64,000 nt of DNA from Nostoc sp. KVJ3 (GTDB lineage Bacteria > Cyanobacteriota > Cyanobacteriia > Cyanobacteriales > Nostocaceae), in assembly GCF_026127265.1 (NCBI RefSeq), contig NZ_WWFG01000002.1, forward strand, positions 1,550,001 to 1,614,000, read 5' to 3'. Made by a program: the position numbers and the translations under genes. Below the pieces are notes generated by a model. The model saw nothing but the letters and a program-made list of their open reading frames with translations. It did not search any database and was not told the DNA's origin. Within the stretch, counting starts at the first letter, position 1; every line of letters starts with the position of its first letter. This document shows positions 45,740-54,981 of this stretch, one piece after another.

Positions 45740-46480
45740 ATGAAATTAAGTTTATTTTTTACGACTGCTATATCTAGTTTTTTTGTGAGTGTAACTACGG
45801 GATTTGGTTTTTCTGGTCAAGCAGATGCTCTCACTTTTTCTGGTATCTCTAGTGCTACATGGGGAAAACCTACTTCAGGAAGCACCGATACTAATCCTAC
45901 ATACACAGGTGTGGGAAGCAACACATTTACTTGGGGCGATCCTAATGTCTGCCCAACAATTCCAAGTACTCCTAGTGACTGTATAGTAACAGGCTCAAAT
46001 CAACTTATCTTTAAGGAAAACTCCTTTTCAGCAGACATCAACTCTGCATTCAAAATAGCTGATTTGACTTATTTTAATGGAACTGTACTCAACGGTACAA
46101 TCGTTGAATCTGTACCTTTAAATCTCAATATATCCTTCAACTCTCCCGTTGGAATCAGCCAAGTTTTTGACTTCAACTTCCATCTAGTAAATACACCAAA
46201 CGATTCAATAAACCCTGAAGAGAATGCAGACTTTGTATTTATAGACAATAATTTGAGTAATAGCAGTTTCACCTTTGAGGGCAATAAATACACAATTGAG
46301 CTAACTAGCCTGAATCCAGACGTTCCCCAGATAAGTGTTAAGGCTCTTGAAGGAGCCACAACTAAAACAGCTATTTATGCCGAAATCAAACCTATACCTG
46401 AACCTTCGTTAGTAGCCAGTTTATCCCTGCTAGGTATATACCTGATAGCTCGTAAAAAATTGTTAAATAAGAAATACTAA
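45740..46480 (+). CDS. PEP-CTERM exported protein, choice-of-anchor K type
   Basis: 246 residues from ATG 45740. A signal peptide is present (LSLFFTTAISSFFVSVTTG). The body includes SGISSATWGKP, GVGSNTFTWGDP, NSAFKIADLTYFNGTVLNGT and SVPLNLNISF, which fit the choice-of-anchor K domain. It ends in a PEP-CTERM sorting tail: PIPEPSLVASLSLLGIYLIA then ARKKLLNKKY. Such proteins are exported and processed by exosortase. One Cys pair (NVCPTIPSTPSDC) is likely. No sorting enzyme is in the window. Lone gene. Confidence 0.85.
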   Translation: MKLSLFFTTAISSFFVSVTTGFGFSGQADALTFSGISSATWGKPTSGSTDTNPTYTGVGSNTFTWGDPNVCPTIPSTPSDCIVTGSNQLIFKENSFSADINSAFKIADLTYFNGTVLNGTIVESVPLNLNISFNSPVGISQVFDFNFHLVNTPNDSINPEENADFVFIDNNLSNSSFTFEGNKYTIELTSLNPDVPQISVKALEGATTKTAIYAEIKPIPEPSLVASLSLLGIYLIARKKLLNKKY

Positions 46481-46740
46481 AAGTCTTGGTGGTTAGAACA
46501 GATATTCCTATTTGTCTTTAAAGATGTAATCACATTAAAGAATTTTCCAGCTTCAATATAAGCTTTATAGTGGTACGCAAGTTTACTCAAGTCAGTTAAC
46601 CAACCCACACAATTTGAGAACCACTACATACCCCTATATTTCATACTCCTTGATGGCAATTGAGCAGATTTTAACCTAGCACAAGAATTGCTGCGATCGC
46701 ATCAAAAATTTATAGGACTAACCCTTTCAATTGGATTTGA

Positions 46741-46932
46741 TTAGTCGCGATCGCTCGCTCTTGACCGAGGTATCAATAGCTCAATATACGTACCTATAGC
46801 GAATTTTGTTAAATCTAGAAATTGAGAGCGACTCTTCTCATCAATAACTGCAAGTGTTAGAGAACCAATTACCGTAATCAGCATTACAGTAGCTAACACT
46901 TCATCTCTTGAAGGAAATTTCTTAGATAACAT
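46741..46932 (-). CDS. Small hypothetical membrane protein
   Basis: 63 residues from ATG 46932 with GAGGT seven bases upstream. The sequence MLSKKFPSRDEVLATVMLIT then VIGSLTLAVIDEKSRSQFLD has one membrane helix and a conserved-looking amphipathic end (LTKFAIGTYIELLIPRS). I do not recognise a family. The good ribosome site and composition support translation. It is divergent from the NACHT gene by ~160 bp; any link is unproven. Confidence 0.5.
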   Translation of the reverse strand: MLSKKFPSRDEVLATVMLITVIGSLTLAVIDEKSRSQFLDLTKFAIGTYIELLIPRSRASDRD

Positions 46933-47093
46933 TGAAGTACCTCAAATGGTCTGAATCACTACATCCCTAGCTTTACAGGTCGGTGGTTGTTGTAAGCTTA
47001 AATACAGGCTTGTGATGTGAATGACTTGTGTATGCGATGAGCATGAATTGCCAAATTGACAGTTAAAATCAGCAAAAGTGTAGTGGTTAGGTT

Positions 47094-49466
47094 ATGTCCG
47101 GGCGATCGCTTTCCTGTTCTCCAGAAGGTATCAAAAAAGCAAAAAAAGCTTTAATTCGTTATTCTTTAACTCAAAAAGCATTAGCCCATGAGTTAGAAAT
47201 AACTCGCCAACCAGTAGGAAAATTCTTTACAGGTAAGCCTGTTGACCGCAACCTGTTTGTCCAGATTTGTGACAGGCTAGACCTAGAGTGGGAAGAAATA
47301 GTTGCTGAACCTGCGACTGAACCAGAGTTAAACCAGGATAACAGGATTGATATTGATGCGATCGTGCAAGAGGTACGTGAAAAGATAAAACCCCTCATTC
47401 AAGAACGCTGCGGCACAATGCGGGTGCTAGATATGACTCAACCTATTGGATTGAATGACATTTACACCAGCGTCAATATATTAGAGAAAATCACTGGACA
47501 ACAACGGATAGGAATTGATGAATTCTTACAACACTATAGCAGCAAGGATTTTGACCTCTTTGGACTTAACCGAATCACTACAAAACGAGTGCCAGGACTG
47601 GAAGCAGTTGAGAAATATTCCAAGCTAATGATTTTGGGTAAACCAGGAGCAGGTAAAACGACGTTTCTGAAGTATTTAGCGATTCAGTGTATTGGAGGTG
47701 AGTTTCAGGCTGAACGTGTACCTATTTTTGTCACCCTCAAAAACTTTGCAGAAGCTGCAAATAAACCTGGATTATTACAACACATCACTGAAGAGGCAAT
47801 AAATCCTATCTTTTCTATCCGAGATGTATTAACTTACGCTAAAGCATTAGTTTTACTTGATGGGTTGGATGAGGTTAGAGAAGAGGATAGTAACCGTGTA
47901 TTAAAAGAAATTCGTGAGTTTTCTGATCGGTTCCCAAAAAATCAGTTTGTCATGACCTGCCGGATTGCAGCAAAAGAGTATACCTTTGAGAAGTTTACAG
48001 AGGTGGAAGTTGCTGATTTTGACGATGAACAAATTTCCAACTTTGCCAATAACTGGTTTAAGGAGAAAGCTCTAAAGCCAGAGACTTTTATCAAATGTCT
48101 CGAAGAGAATAGCCGAATCAAACAACTTGCTGCAAGTCCACTACTGTTGACGTTGCTTTGTTTAGCATTTGAAGAGTCAGGAGATTTCCCTGCAAATCGT
48201 TCTGAGTTATATAAAGAAGGACTGGATGCGTTATTAAAAAAATGGGATGCCAAGAGGGGAATTCAACGCGATCAGATTTACAAAAAGCTATCAGTTCAAC
48301 GCAAAGAAGATTTACTCAGCAAAATTGCGTTGACTACCTTTGAGGGGAGTGAATATTTCTTCAAGCAGAAAGTAGCAGAACAATACATTACAGAATACAT
48401 CCGAAATTTACCTGGTGCTAATACTGACGAAGAAGCGTTGCAAGTTGATAGTGAGGAAGTTTTGCGTTCAATTGAACATCATCATGGACTAGTTGTAGCA
48501 AGGGCAAAAGGGATTTACTCATTTTCTCATCTCACATTTCACGAGTATTTTACAGCTAGAGAATTTGTGGTTGTGAGACAGTCATCAGAGGAAGCGCTGC
48601 AAAATCTTGTTAGCCACATCACTGAAAAACGCTGGCGGGAAGTTTTATTGCTAGCGGTTGGGATGTCGCCAAGTGCAGATCGGTTATTGCTGTTGATCAA
48701 AGAGAAAATTGATTTTATGGTAGCTGACGATCAGAGGTTGCAGGAGTTTCTTCTGTGGGTAAGGAAAAAATCTCTTTCCGTTAACTTTTCTTACAAACCA
48801 GCAGCACTTAGAGCCTTTTACCTAGCCCTCTCTCAATACCTCTCCCGCTCTCTCTCTCGATACCTGTCCCTGTCCCTCTCCCGATATCTCTCCGTTGACC
48901 GCTCCCTCTCCCGCTCCCTCTCTCGATACCTGTCCCTGTCCCTGTCCCGCTCCCTCGACTTGTCCCTCTCCCTCTCCCGATACCTATCCCTCTCCCTCGA
49001 CCTGTCTCTCGACCTCTCACTTGACCTGTCCCTCTCCCTCTCCCGCTCCCTCGACCAATCCCTCGATCTGTCCCGATCCCTTGACCTGTCCCTCTCCCTC
49101 TCCCGATCCCTCGACCGATCCCTCGACCGATCCCTCGACCCAGAACTCAAGCATTTGCTGCAAAAACTTCGAGAACAACTACCAAGCATACAAGACTTGC
49201 AAGAATATCGGGAATGGTGGTTAGTTAATGGGAAGGCTTGGTGTGAAGAATTAAGAGAAGTAATGATTAAACATCGCAATATTGGTCATGATTGGCAGTT
49301 CAGCAACGAACAAAAAGAATTGCTTCAGCAGTATTATGATGCCAATAAATTATTGGTAGATTGCCTAAATAGCGATTGTTATGTCAGCCGTGAAGTGCGA
49401 CAGCAAATAGAAGACACCTTGCTATTACCGATCGCAGAGATTCAACAGCGTCAGCAGCAATCTTAA
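47094..49466 (+). CDS. HTH-NACHT NTPase with a Ser-Leu repeat tail
   Basis: 790 residues from ATG 47094. Residues ~8-70 are a helix-turn-helix-like domain (TQKALAHELEITRQPVGKFF). The NACHT ATPase has Walker A at ~181 (MILGKPGAGKTTFLKYL), Walker B at ~251 (LVLLDGLDEV), and the winged-helix region to ~480 (ASPLLLTLLCLAFEES, YSFSHLTFHEYFTAREF). Residues ~579-683 are a low-complexity tail of SLSR, SLDL and RYLSLSL units. The last ~105 residues are again ordinary. NACHT proteins in bacteria are known to act in anti-phage defence and in signalling; that role here is inferred. No separate effector domain is recognised. The 105-residue tract is coded by pyrimidine-rich 6- and 12-base repeats. Confidence 0.88.
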   Translation: MSGRSLSCSPEGIKKAKKALIRYSLTQKALAHELEITRQPVGKFFTGKPVDRNLFVQICDRLDLEWEEIVAEPATEPELNQDNRIDIDAIVQEVREKIKPLIQERCGTMRVLDMTQPIGLNDIYTSVNILEKITGQQRIGIDEFLQHYSSKDFDLFGLNRITTKRVPGLEAVEKYSKLMILGKPGAGKTTFLKYLAIQCIGGEFQAERVPIFVTLKNFAEAANKPGLLQHITEEAINPIFSIRDVLTYAKALVLLDGLDEVREEDSNRVLKEIREFSDRFPKNQFVMTCRIAAKEYTFEKFTEVEVADFDDEQISNFANNWFKEKALKPETFIKCLEENSRIKQLAASPLLLTLLCLAFEESGDFPANRSELYKEGLDALLKKWDAKRGIQRDQIYKKLSVQRKEDLLSKIALTTFEGSEYFFKQKVAEQYITEYIRNLPGANTDEEALQVDSEEVLRSIEHHHGLVVARAKGIYSFSHLTFHEYFTAREFVVVRQSSEEALQNLVSHITEKRWREVLLLAVGMSPSADRLLLLIKEKIDFMVADDQRLQEFLLWVRKKSLSVNFSYKPAALRAFYLALSQYLSRSLSRYLSLSLSRYLSVDRSLSRSLSRYLSLSLSRSLDLSLSLSRYLSLSLDLSLDLSLDLSLSLSRSLDQSLDLSRSLDLSLSLSRSLDRSLDRSLDPELKHLLQKLREQLPSIQDLQEYREWWLVNGKAWCEELREVMIKHRNIGHDWQFSNEQKELLQQYYDANKLLVDCLNSDCYVSREVRQQIEDTLLLPIAEIQQRQQQS
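48830..49141 (+). repeat. Pyrimidine-rich coding repeat in the NACHT gene
   Basis: About 310 bp are made of TCCCTC, CGATCCCTCGAC and CTCGACCTGTCC units, almost all C and T on the plus strand with few purines. They keep the frame and code for Ser-Leu-x-x tetrads. The antisense strand is therefore a long purine-rich frame with no gene meaning. Confidence 0.9.
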
Positions 49467-49996
49467 ATACACACATAGCAGATAGTTGATCTTTCAATCC
49501 CCCAGGTAAATCATTCGTTAAGAAAGGGAAAATATTTCCCAAGTCCTAGCAAATCAATCTAAAATGGAAGTAAGAGTTCGCAGTTAGCCCATTCACATCT
49601 ATATCAATGGCTTATATATGTGGACATGAGTGATAAAACAGCATTTTGGAACAAAAGTATCCTCATTTACGTCATATAAACGTCTCGCGGCATTGCTGAT
49701 TGCGGTATGAAAACGATTGTGCATTGTGGTGAAAAATCCTTGTGGAGACGTAAAATTTTACGTCTCTACATTCAAGTTCATACCTCGATTCCGCAACGCC
49801 CGTCTCGCCTCTGGTTTGAGTGACGCACATTTAAGGATACTAATACTGATGAAGGATTGCGATCGCACAAACTCTCCATGATCATAAGTACTTTTATCTT
49901 CGGTATACGCTTATAGACAGGTTCAAAAACAGTCAGAAACAAACTCAGTAAATCACCGTCATTACATATATCACATACATAAAGGAAAACCCTCTT
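49467..49996. other. Intergenic region with a palindromic element
   Basis: No gene is supported. GAGACGTAAAA and TTTTACGTCTC form a perfect 22-base palindrome (49745-49766). Outer arms ATTGCGGTATGAA (near 49697) and TTCATACCTCGATTCCGCAA (near 49778) suggest a larger inverted-repeat element of about 100 bp. Confidence 0.6.
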
Positions 49997-50710
49997 ATGG
50001 CTCGCCTACATCAATGGAAATCTAGAACTGCTGCACTTATGGCAATAGCTGTTACCGCAAGTGTCACTAGCCCACTATTAACATTAGCTCGTGCTAACGC
50101 GCAATACATAAATGGGCAAGACAGAATTGGGCAATATGGCAACGTTACTATTCCTTCTGGAGTTTCTCTGCCTGTCACCTACGAAAAAGATACAATTACT
50201 ATTGCTCCTGGGGAAAGTAAATCTATAACCTTGAGAATAGCCAATGACATTATCGACAGGAATAAAAATGTCTTGATTCCCGCCGGTACTAAAGTAAATG
50301 GACGACTAGAACCGGTTGACTTAGATAGTTATTCAAGAGATACAGATGATAACAAAGGAAAAGGCGTGCGGTTTGTCGCTGAAGAATTAGAATTTTCCAA
50401 TGGTCAGCGCCAGTCGATTAATGCTATTTCTCGGACATACACCAGAACTCAAAAAGTTAAGCAGGGGCCCAGCACAAATCAGGTTCTAACTGATGCAGCT
50501 ATTGGTGGGGGTGCTGGTCTTTTAGGTTCACTACTTACTGGTAATCGCAGAATTGACGATTTAAAACCTGTTATCGGTGCGGCTGCGGGTGCGGGAGCAA
50601 GTGTGTTGTTACGGAAAAAAGAAGTAAATGTCTATGTCCTCAGACCCGGACAAGATTTGAAGCTCACACTAAATTCTAACTTGAATTTAGTACCACCATC
50701 TCGCTACTAG
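49997..50710 (+). CDS. Exported protein with glycine-zipper segments
   Basis: 237 residues from ATG 49997 with AAGGAAAA upstream. A signal peptide is clear (TAALMAIAVTASVTSPLLTLARANA). The body contains VTYEKDTITIAPGESKSITL, VLIPAGTKVNGRLEPVD and VAEELEFSNGQRQSINAIS, a beta-rich domain reminiscent of conjugal-transfer TrbI-like or pilus-associated proteins. Then a Gly/Ala segment (DAAIGGGAGLLGSLLTG, IGAAAGAGASVLL) could enter a membrane. It ends VYVLRPGQDLKLTLNSNLNL. A decayed paralogue lies at 53135, on the other side of the SLH gene. Role unknown; an envelope protein is likely. Confidence 0.75.
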   Translation: MARLHQWKSRTAALMAIAVTASVTSPLLTLARANAQYINGQDRIGQYGNVTIPSGVSLPVTYEKDTITIAPGESKSITLRIANDIIDRNKNVLIPAGTKVNGRLEPVDLDSYSRDTDDNKGKGVRFVAEELEFSNGQRQSINAISRTYTRTQKVKQGPSTNQVLTDAAIGGGAGLLGSLLTGNRRIDDLKPVIGAAAGAGASVLLRKKEVNVYVLRPGQDLKLTLNSNLNLVPPSRY

Positions 50711-50757
50711 TACTAGATTTAACTCAATTAAAGTCGTGACTTTAATCACCTCTAATA

Positions 50758-50800
50758 GGCGATCGCAACTTTCAATATAGTGGGCGATCGCCTTAATTTT
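50758..50800 (+). terminator. HIP1-pair terminator
   Basis: GGCGATCGC (50758-50766) and GCGATCGCC (50784-50792) form a 9-bp stem followed by TTAATTTTT. Confidence 0.75.
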
Positions 50801-51008
50801 TAACAATTAAAAATTCTATTTAACAGCAACTATCATACCTCTATATCGTCTTCATCAGTATCGATATTTATGAGAATACTTATGTAATTGCTCTATAGGG
50901 AGAGTTAGGAAAGTCAGTTCTATTTTGTTCTCTATCCAAAAGAATATTCAAAATTACATAATATCCTGATACTTTTGTTAAGTAGTGGCAATAAAGGAGC
51001 CTTTTCTG

Positions 51009-53030
51009 ATGGCAATTCCAAGTTTCACTTTAAGCACATATCTTGCAATTCCCGTAGTATTAGGTCTTTTGACTGGGGGAGAAAGAATAAAAGCATCTGT
51101 AGTTGAAAATGTTCAGGCATCCACTAACAAGGAAATGAGCCTATCTAGCCGCCAGCTAATCAGCGCTAAGGCGACTCCGAAAACATACTATGTGAGTGGT
51201 ACTGGAAGCGACAATAATAGTGGACTCTCTACTTCATCTGCCTTTAGGACTATTCAAAAGGCAGCAGACCTTACCAATCCTGGCGATACAGTATTGATTA
51301 TGAATGGAGTCTACAAAAATATAGGTCAAGCTGGAAGTGCTCTATATATTAAACGTTCTGGAACTGCCAATGCATGGATTACGTATAAAGCATATCCTGG
51401 TCATTTCCCAAAAATTCAGCACAATACATGGAACGGGATTACGATCTTGGGTGGAGCTTCATATATTGAGATCAACGGGCTGGAGGTTGTCGGAAACAAT
51501 GCCAATATCAGCCTTGATTATGCCATGAGTCAGAAGACTAACAAAGCAAATCCACTAACGAGTGGAAACTGCATCAATGTGGATGGACGAACCAATGGTC
51601 ATGTTCATCATATTCGGATTTTGAATAATAAAGTGCATGACTGTGGAGGAGGAGGTATCGGAGCAGCACAGGCTGATTATGTGACAATAGATCATAATGT
51701 GGTGTTCAATAATGCCTGGTATAGTATTTATGGTTGCAGTGGCGTTGGGTTCTTGAGTAGTTGGAATTCTGACAACAACCGTGGATACAAGATGTTTATT
51801 ACCAACAATAAGGTCTATAACAATCGCATGTATATCCCTTGGATTGCAGCTGGAAAGATTACAGATGGGAATGGCATTATTATTGATAGTTCTAGAAACG
51901 ATCAAGGTAACTCAAAATTGGGTGCATATACAGGACGGACTTTAGTTAAAAACAATCTTACATTTAATAATGGTGGTTCAGGTATTCATACAATTGGAAG
52001 CGATCATGTTGATATTGTCAATAACACAGCTGTTTTAAATAATCAGACTCCAGAACTTAAGGGAGGACAAATATTTACCTACACGTCATCTGATGTCAGG
52101 ATTTTAAATAATATTCTTTATGCTTTTCCTGGCAAGAATATTAATAGTAGCACCAAAAGCCAAAACGTTACTTACGACTATAATATCTACATGAATGCTT
52201 CTAAGGTAAGTATTAAGGGGCCTCATGATATTGTTGCAGACTCGGAGTTTTTAAAGAAGCATCCCACTCTAGAAAAAATATCTGACGATTGGAAATCGCG
52301 GCTAGATAAACAAAATCCCCCAAAGCAAACTTATGTAGCATCTAAGTCAGGAGATTTTGTTTGTGGAGCAGTGACTTTGAATTCGCAAGATAAACCTATC
52401 AAAGTAGGATGTTCCTTGGGATCTTTGGCTCAAATTGCTTTTTCTGATGTTTCATCTAACTATTGGGCGGCACAATTTATTCAACAATTGTCACAACAAG
52501 GTGTGATTGCCGGATTTCCTGATGGTAGCTTCCGCCCTGAAGAGGCAGTCACACGCGCTCAATTTGCCGCTATGATTGATAAAGCTTTCCCAAAATCACA
52601 GCAACGGCAGGCGATCAATTTTAATGATGTTCCCAGCAATTATTGGGCATCAAATGCCATTGGGCAAGCCTATAGAATTGGTTTCTTATCTGGATATCCT
52701 GGTAATCGTTTTGAGCCTAACCAAGCTATTCCTCGCGAGCAGGTTTTGGTTTCCCTGGCTAACGGTTTGGGGTATAACTCTGGCGGCAATACCCAAAGCG
52801 TTCTGAAATATTTCAATGATGCCTCTAACATCGCTAGCTACGCTCGTAGCCCGATCGCAGCTGCAACTGAAAAGCAAATTGTGGTCAACTATCCTAATGT
52901 GAAGTCCCTGAATCCAACTGCAACCGCCACTCGCGCCCAGGTTGCAGCTTTTATCTACCAAGCATTGGTTAGTTCCAATCAAGCCCCAGCAATTAACTCG
53001 CCCTATGTAGTGTCAAACCTCAGCAATTAA
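51009..53030 (+). CDS. Surface protein: beta-helix plus SLH domains
   Basis: About 673 residues from ATG 51009, chosen for AAAGGAG upstream; GTG 50985 overlaps that site. A weak signal peptide (STYLAIPVVLGLLTGGERIK) is followed by a DUF1565 / pectate-lyase-like start (YYVSGTGSDNNSGLSTSSAF then RTIQKAADLTNPGD) and a long right-handed beta-helix with repeating NNxxxNN rungs (RILNNKVHDCGGGGIG, DIVNNTAVLNNQTP). The last ~190 residues are three SLH domains (FSDVSSNYWAAQFIQQLSQQ, FPDGSFRPEEAVTRAQFAAM, FNDVPSNYWASNAIG). SLH domains anchor proteins to cell-wall polysaccharide. It probably acts on or binds surface glycans; no catalytic residues can be assigned. Confidence 0.87.
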   Translation: MAIPSFTLSTYLAIPVVLGLLTGGERIKASVVENVQASTNKEMSLSSRQLISAKATPKTYYVSGTGSDNNSGLSTSSAFRTIQKAADLTNPGDTVLIMNGVYKNIGQAGSALYIKRSGTANAWITYKAYPGHFPKIQHNTWNGITILGGASYIEINGLEVVGNNANISLDYAMSQKTNKANPLTSGNCINVDGRTNGHVHHIRILNNKVHDCGGGGIGAAQADYVTIDHNVVFNNAWYSIYGCSGVGFLSSWNSDNNRGYKMFITNNKVYNNRMYIPWIAAGKITDGNGIIIDSSRNDQGNSKLGAYTGRTLVKNNLTFNNGGSGIHTIGSDHVDIVNNTAVLNNQTPELKGGQIFTYTSSDVRILNNILYAFPGKNINSSTKSQNVTYDYNIYMNASKVSIKGPHDIVADSEFLKKHPTLEKISDDWKSRLDKQNPPKQTYVASKSGDFVCGAVTLNSQDKPIKVGCSLGSLAQIAFSDVSSNYWAAQFIQQLSQQGVIAGFPDGSFRPEEAVTRAQFAAMIDKAFPKSQQRQAINFNDVPSNYWASNAIGQAYRIGFLSGYPGNRFEPNQAIPREQVLVSLANGLGYNSGGNTQSVLKYFNDASNIASYARSPIAAATEKQIVVNYPNVKSLNPTATATRAQVAAFIYQALVSSNQAPAINSPYVVSNLSN

Positions 53031-53089
53031 CTGTTTTATGTTGTAGCTGTTGGGTCTTTTATTAGATTTAACTCCAAATTATTCTTTAT

Positions 53090-53134
53090 ATGCGATCGCC
53101 ACTTTAACTCTAGTGTGCGATCGCATTTATTTTT
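53090..53134 (+). terminator. HIP1-pair terminator after the SLH gene
   Basis: ATGCGATCGC (53090-53099) and GCGATCGCAT (53117-53126) form a perfect 10-bp stem, followed by TTATTTTT. Confidence 0.75.
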
Positions 53135-53619
53135 AACCGGTCTGTAGTGATTCCGGCTGGTAGTCAGGTTATTGGACAACTTAAACCTGCTACAGGTGGT
53201 TCTCAATTCGTTGCCCAAAAACTGGTTTTAACCACAGGTCAAGAGTATCAACTCAACCCTACTTCAGACGTGATTACCAAAACTGAAAGAGTCAACAGCG
53301 GAAATAAACCACCCATTCCAAATCAATGAAACCCTCATGCTGTATTCGTTTTTAATTTTTAATTTTTAATTTTTAATTCCGCCCTGCGGTACTAGTACTG
53401 GGGCAATTATCAAAGATACTGTATTGGGCGCAGGTGCAGCTGCTGCTGCTGTTTCTGCCGTCACAGGCGATCGCCACAGAAGAAGTCTTGGGTGGCGCTG
53501 GTATCGGTGCATTGATTGGTCTATTTTTCGGTAAGAAGAGTGTTGATCTGGTGGCAATTGACCCAAATACCGATTTACAAATGACAATTAATCAAAACTT
53601 GCTAGTTTCATTAAGATAG
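53135..53619 (+). pseudogene. Decayed paralogue of the 49997-50710 gene
   Basis: The frame NRSVVIPAGSQVIGQLKPAT matches DRNKNVLIPAGTKVNGRLEP of the intact gene, so the N-terminal half is missing. GSQFVAQKLVLTTGQEYQLN corresponds to VRFVAEELEFSNGQRQSINA. The frame then runs into the repeat at 53298 and stops at 53329. After the repeat GAIIKDTVLGAGAAAAAVSA resumes, and a one-base shift near the HIP1 site at 53467 is needed to reach GGAGIGALIGLFFGKKSVDL and the C-terminus at 53619. Three lesions are therefore visible. It is not expected to give a product. Confidence 0.85.
53298..53396 (-). mobile_element. MITE-like repeat element, copy B
   Basis: 99 bases identical, on the opposite strand, to 7061-7159, including four AATTTTT units. 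Its left side is truncated relative to copy A at the GCGG border. It sits inside the decayed paralogue and supplies its stop codon. Confidence 0.9.
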
Positions 53620-53640
53620 TTATTGGGCATTGGTGAATGG

Positions 53641-54981
53641 CTAATTTTCAACTTCTGGCAACCAAATAATAAAAGTAGTTCCCGGTGCATTGGGTGAAGT
53701 TAGCTGAGAGTTGATTGCAGGGCTGAAAACCTCGATTTCGCCCTGCATTTGCTCTATTAATTGTTTAGCGATCGCTAACCCTAAACCAGTACCAGGGATT
53801 TCTGTTTGCGCTTGTACACCCCGATAATGCCGTTCTCCAAGATGTTCTAAATCTTCGGGTGGAATGCCAGGCCCGTTGTCACCGATCGCAATTCCCTGAA
53901 AATTAGCTTTTTCTTGCCCCGCCTGAATCGAAATTTTACCACCAGTGGGAGTGTATTTCAAAGCATTATCAATAATGTTAGTTAAAACCTCTTGCAATGC
54001 TTTGATGTTGGCACGGACTGGGGGTGAGTTCTGTTTGATTTCAGTTATTAGTTTTAGCTTTCGCTCTTGAGCGATCGCTTTGGCTGATATTAATAATGGT
54101 TCTAATATATCTGGTAACGAGCAATCAACTGCTTTATCTCCCGTTCCCGGTAATAATAGCGGCGGTTTAGCGGATTTTTGGATAGTTGCTTCCACAAATA
54201 CTTCATGTTCGGGCAGATGTAGTGGTGCTAAATCTGCCTCTGTCAAGTCTATTACTTGATCGAATTGTTGCAGCAATTCTTGGAGGCGATCGCTTTCCCG
54301 CACAATACTACTTGCTACATTCCGGTTGGTGTCTGCTGGTCGCAGCCGCTTCAACAGCAGTTTACCAAAAGTCCGCAACGCTGTTAATGGATTACGAAAC
54401 TGATGCAACAGGTTATCCAGCAAATCGCGCTGTTTCTCTTGGAGAATTTGTTGCTCGCGCAACTGCTGCTCAAACCATGCTCGGCGTTGATCTAAAATAC
54501 AAGCGATCGCTAATGTTTGGGCTATCCGTTGAATCTGACTTTCCTCATGTTCATTCCATGCTCGGTCTTGCCTACCCGTTACCAATAATCCCATCATCAC
54601 ACCCTCATAAACCAGAGGTAAAACAATTTGATTCCCACTAAAGAGGTATTCCTCTTTTAAATGGGGTTGAGATGTTTCAGACTCCTGTGATGAGGTTGGA
54701 GATTGTGAACCGGCTGTCAATAACCTTCTGCGATCGTTGGGTAATATAAACACATTTCCAACTTGAAGTTGCTTATGCACTGTCGCTTCAGCAGTCTCTT
54801 CCCCTGGAGGTAATAATGCTGTTTCTGGGTAAATTACCACAGGAATCAGTTTGGCCTCACCTGAAGGAGTCTCTACCAATTCTTGTGTCAGGTACACAAT
54901 ACTTAAAGTTGCTCCCAGCCCCTGGGTTAGCAGTGCTATTTGCTCTCGACACAGAGCAATAAAATCGGAACTGGCAGACAT
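53641..54981 (-). CDS. GAF-domain sensor histidine kinase
   Basis: 446 residues from ATG 54981 (TTG/ATG at 54987 adds two). Residues ~10-170 form a GAF-like sensor domain (LTQGLGATLSIVYLTQEL, FILPNDRRRLL, QIVLPLVYEGVMMGLLVTG). The phosphoacceptor helix has the H box LLHQFRNPLTALRTFGKLLL. The ATPase domain has the N box EVLTNIIDNALKYTPTGG, GDNGPGIPPEDL and GTGLGLAIAKQLIEQ. It would phosphorylate a response regulator on sensing an unknown signal; no regulator gene is next to it. No membrane segment, so it is cytoplasmic. All catalytic motifs are intact. Confidence 0.9.
   Translation of the reverse strand: MSASSDFIALCREQIALLTQGLGATLSIVYLTQELVETPSGEAKLIPVVIYPETALLPPGEETAEATVHKQLQVGNVFILPNDRRRLLTAGSQSPTSSQESETSQPHLKEEYLFSGNQIVLPLVYEGVMMGLLVTGRQDRAWNEHEESQIQRIAQTLAIACILDQRRAWFEQQLREQQILQEKQRDLLDNLLHQFRNPLTALRTFGKLLLKRLRPADTNRNVASSIVRESDRLQELLQQFDQVIDLTEADLAPLHLPEHEVFVEATIQKSAKPPLLLPGTGDKAVDCSLPDILEPLLISAKAIAQERKLKLITEIKQNSPPVRANIKALQEVLTNIIDNALKYTPTGGKISIQAGQEKANFQGIAIGDNGPGIPPEDLEHLGERHYRGVQAQTEIPGTGLGLAIAKQLIEQMQGEIEVFSPAINSQLTSPNAPGTTFIIWLPEVEN

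Noticed and set aside
48808..49279. Antisense frames rich in Arg/Glu/Asp or Gly/Arg across the NACHT tail
   Set aside because: They are shadows of the pyrimidine-rich repeat; the sense frame is a continuous NACHT protein.
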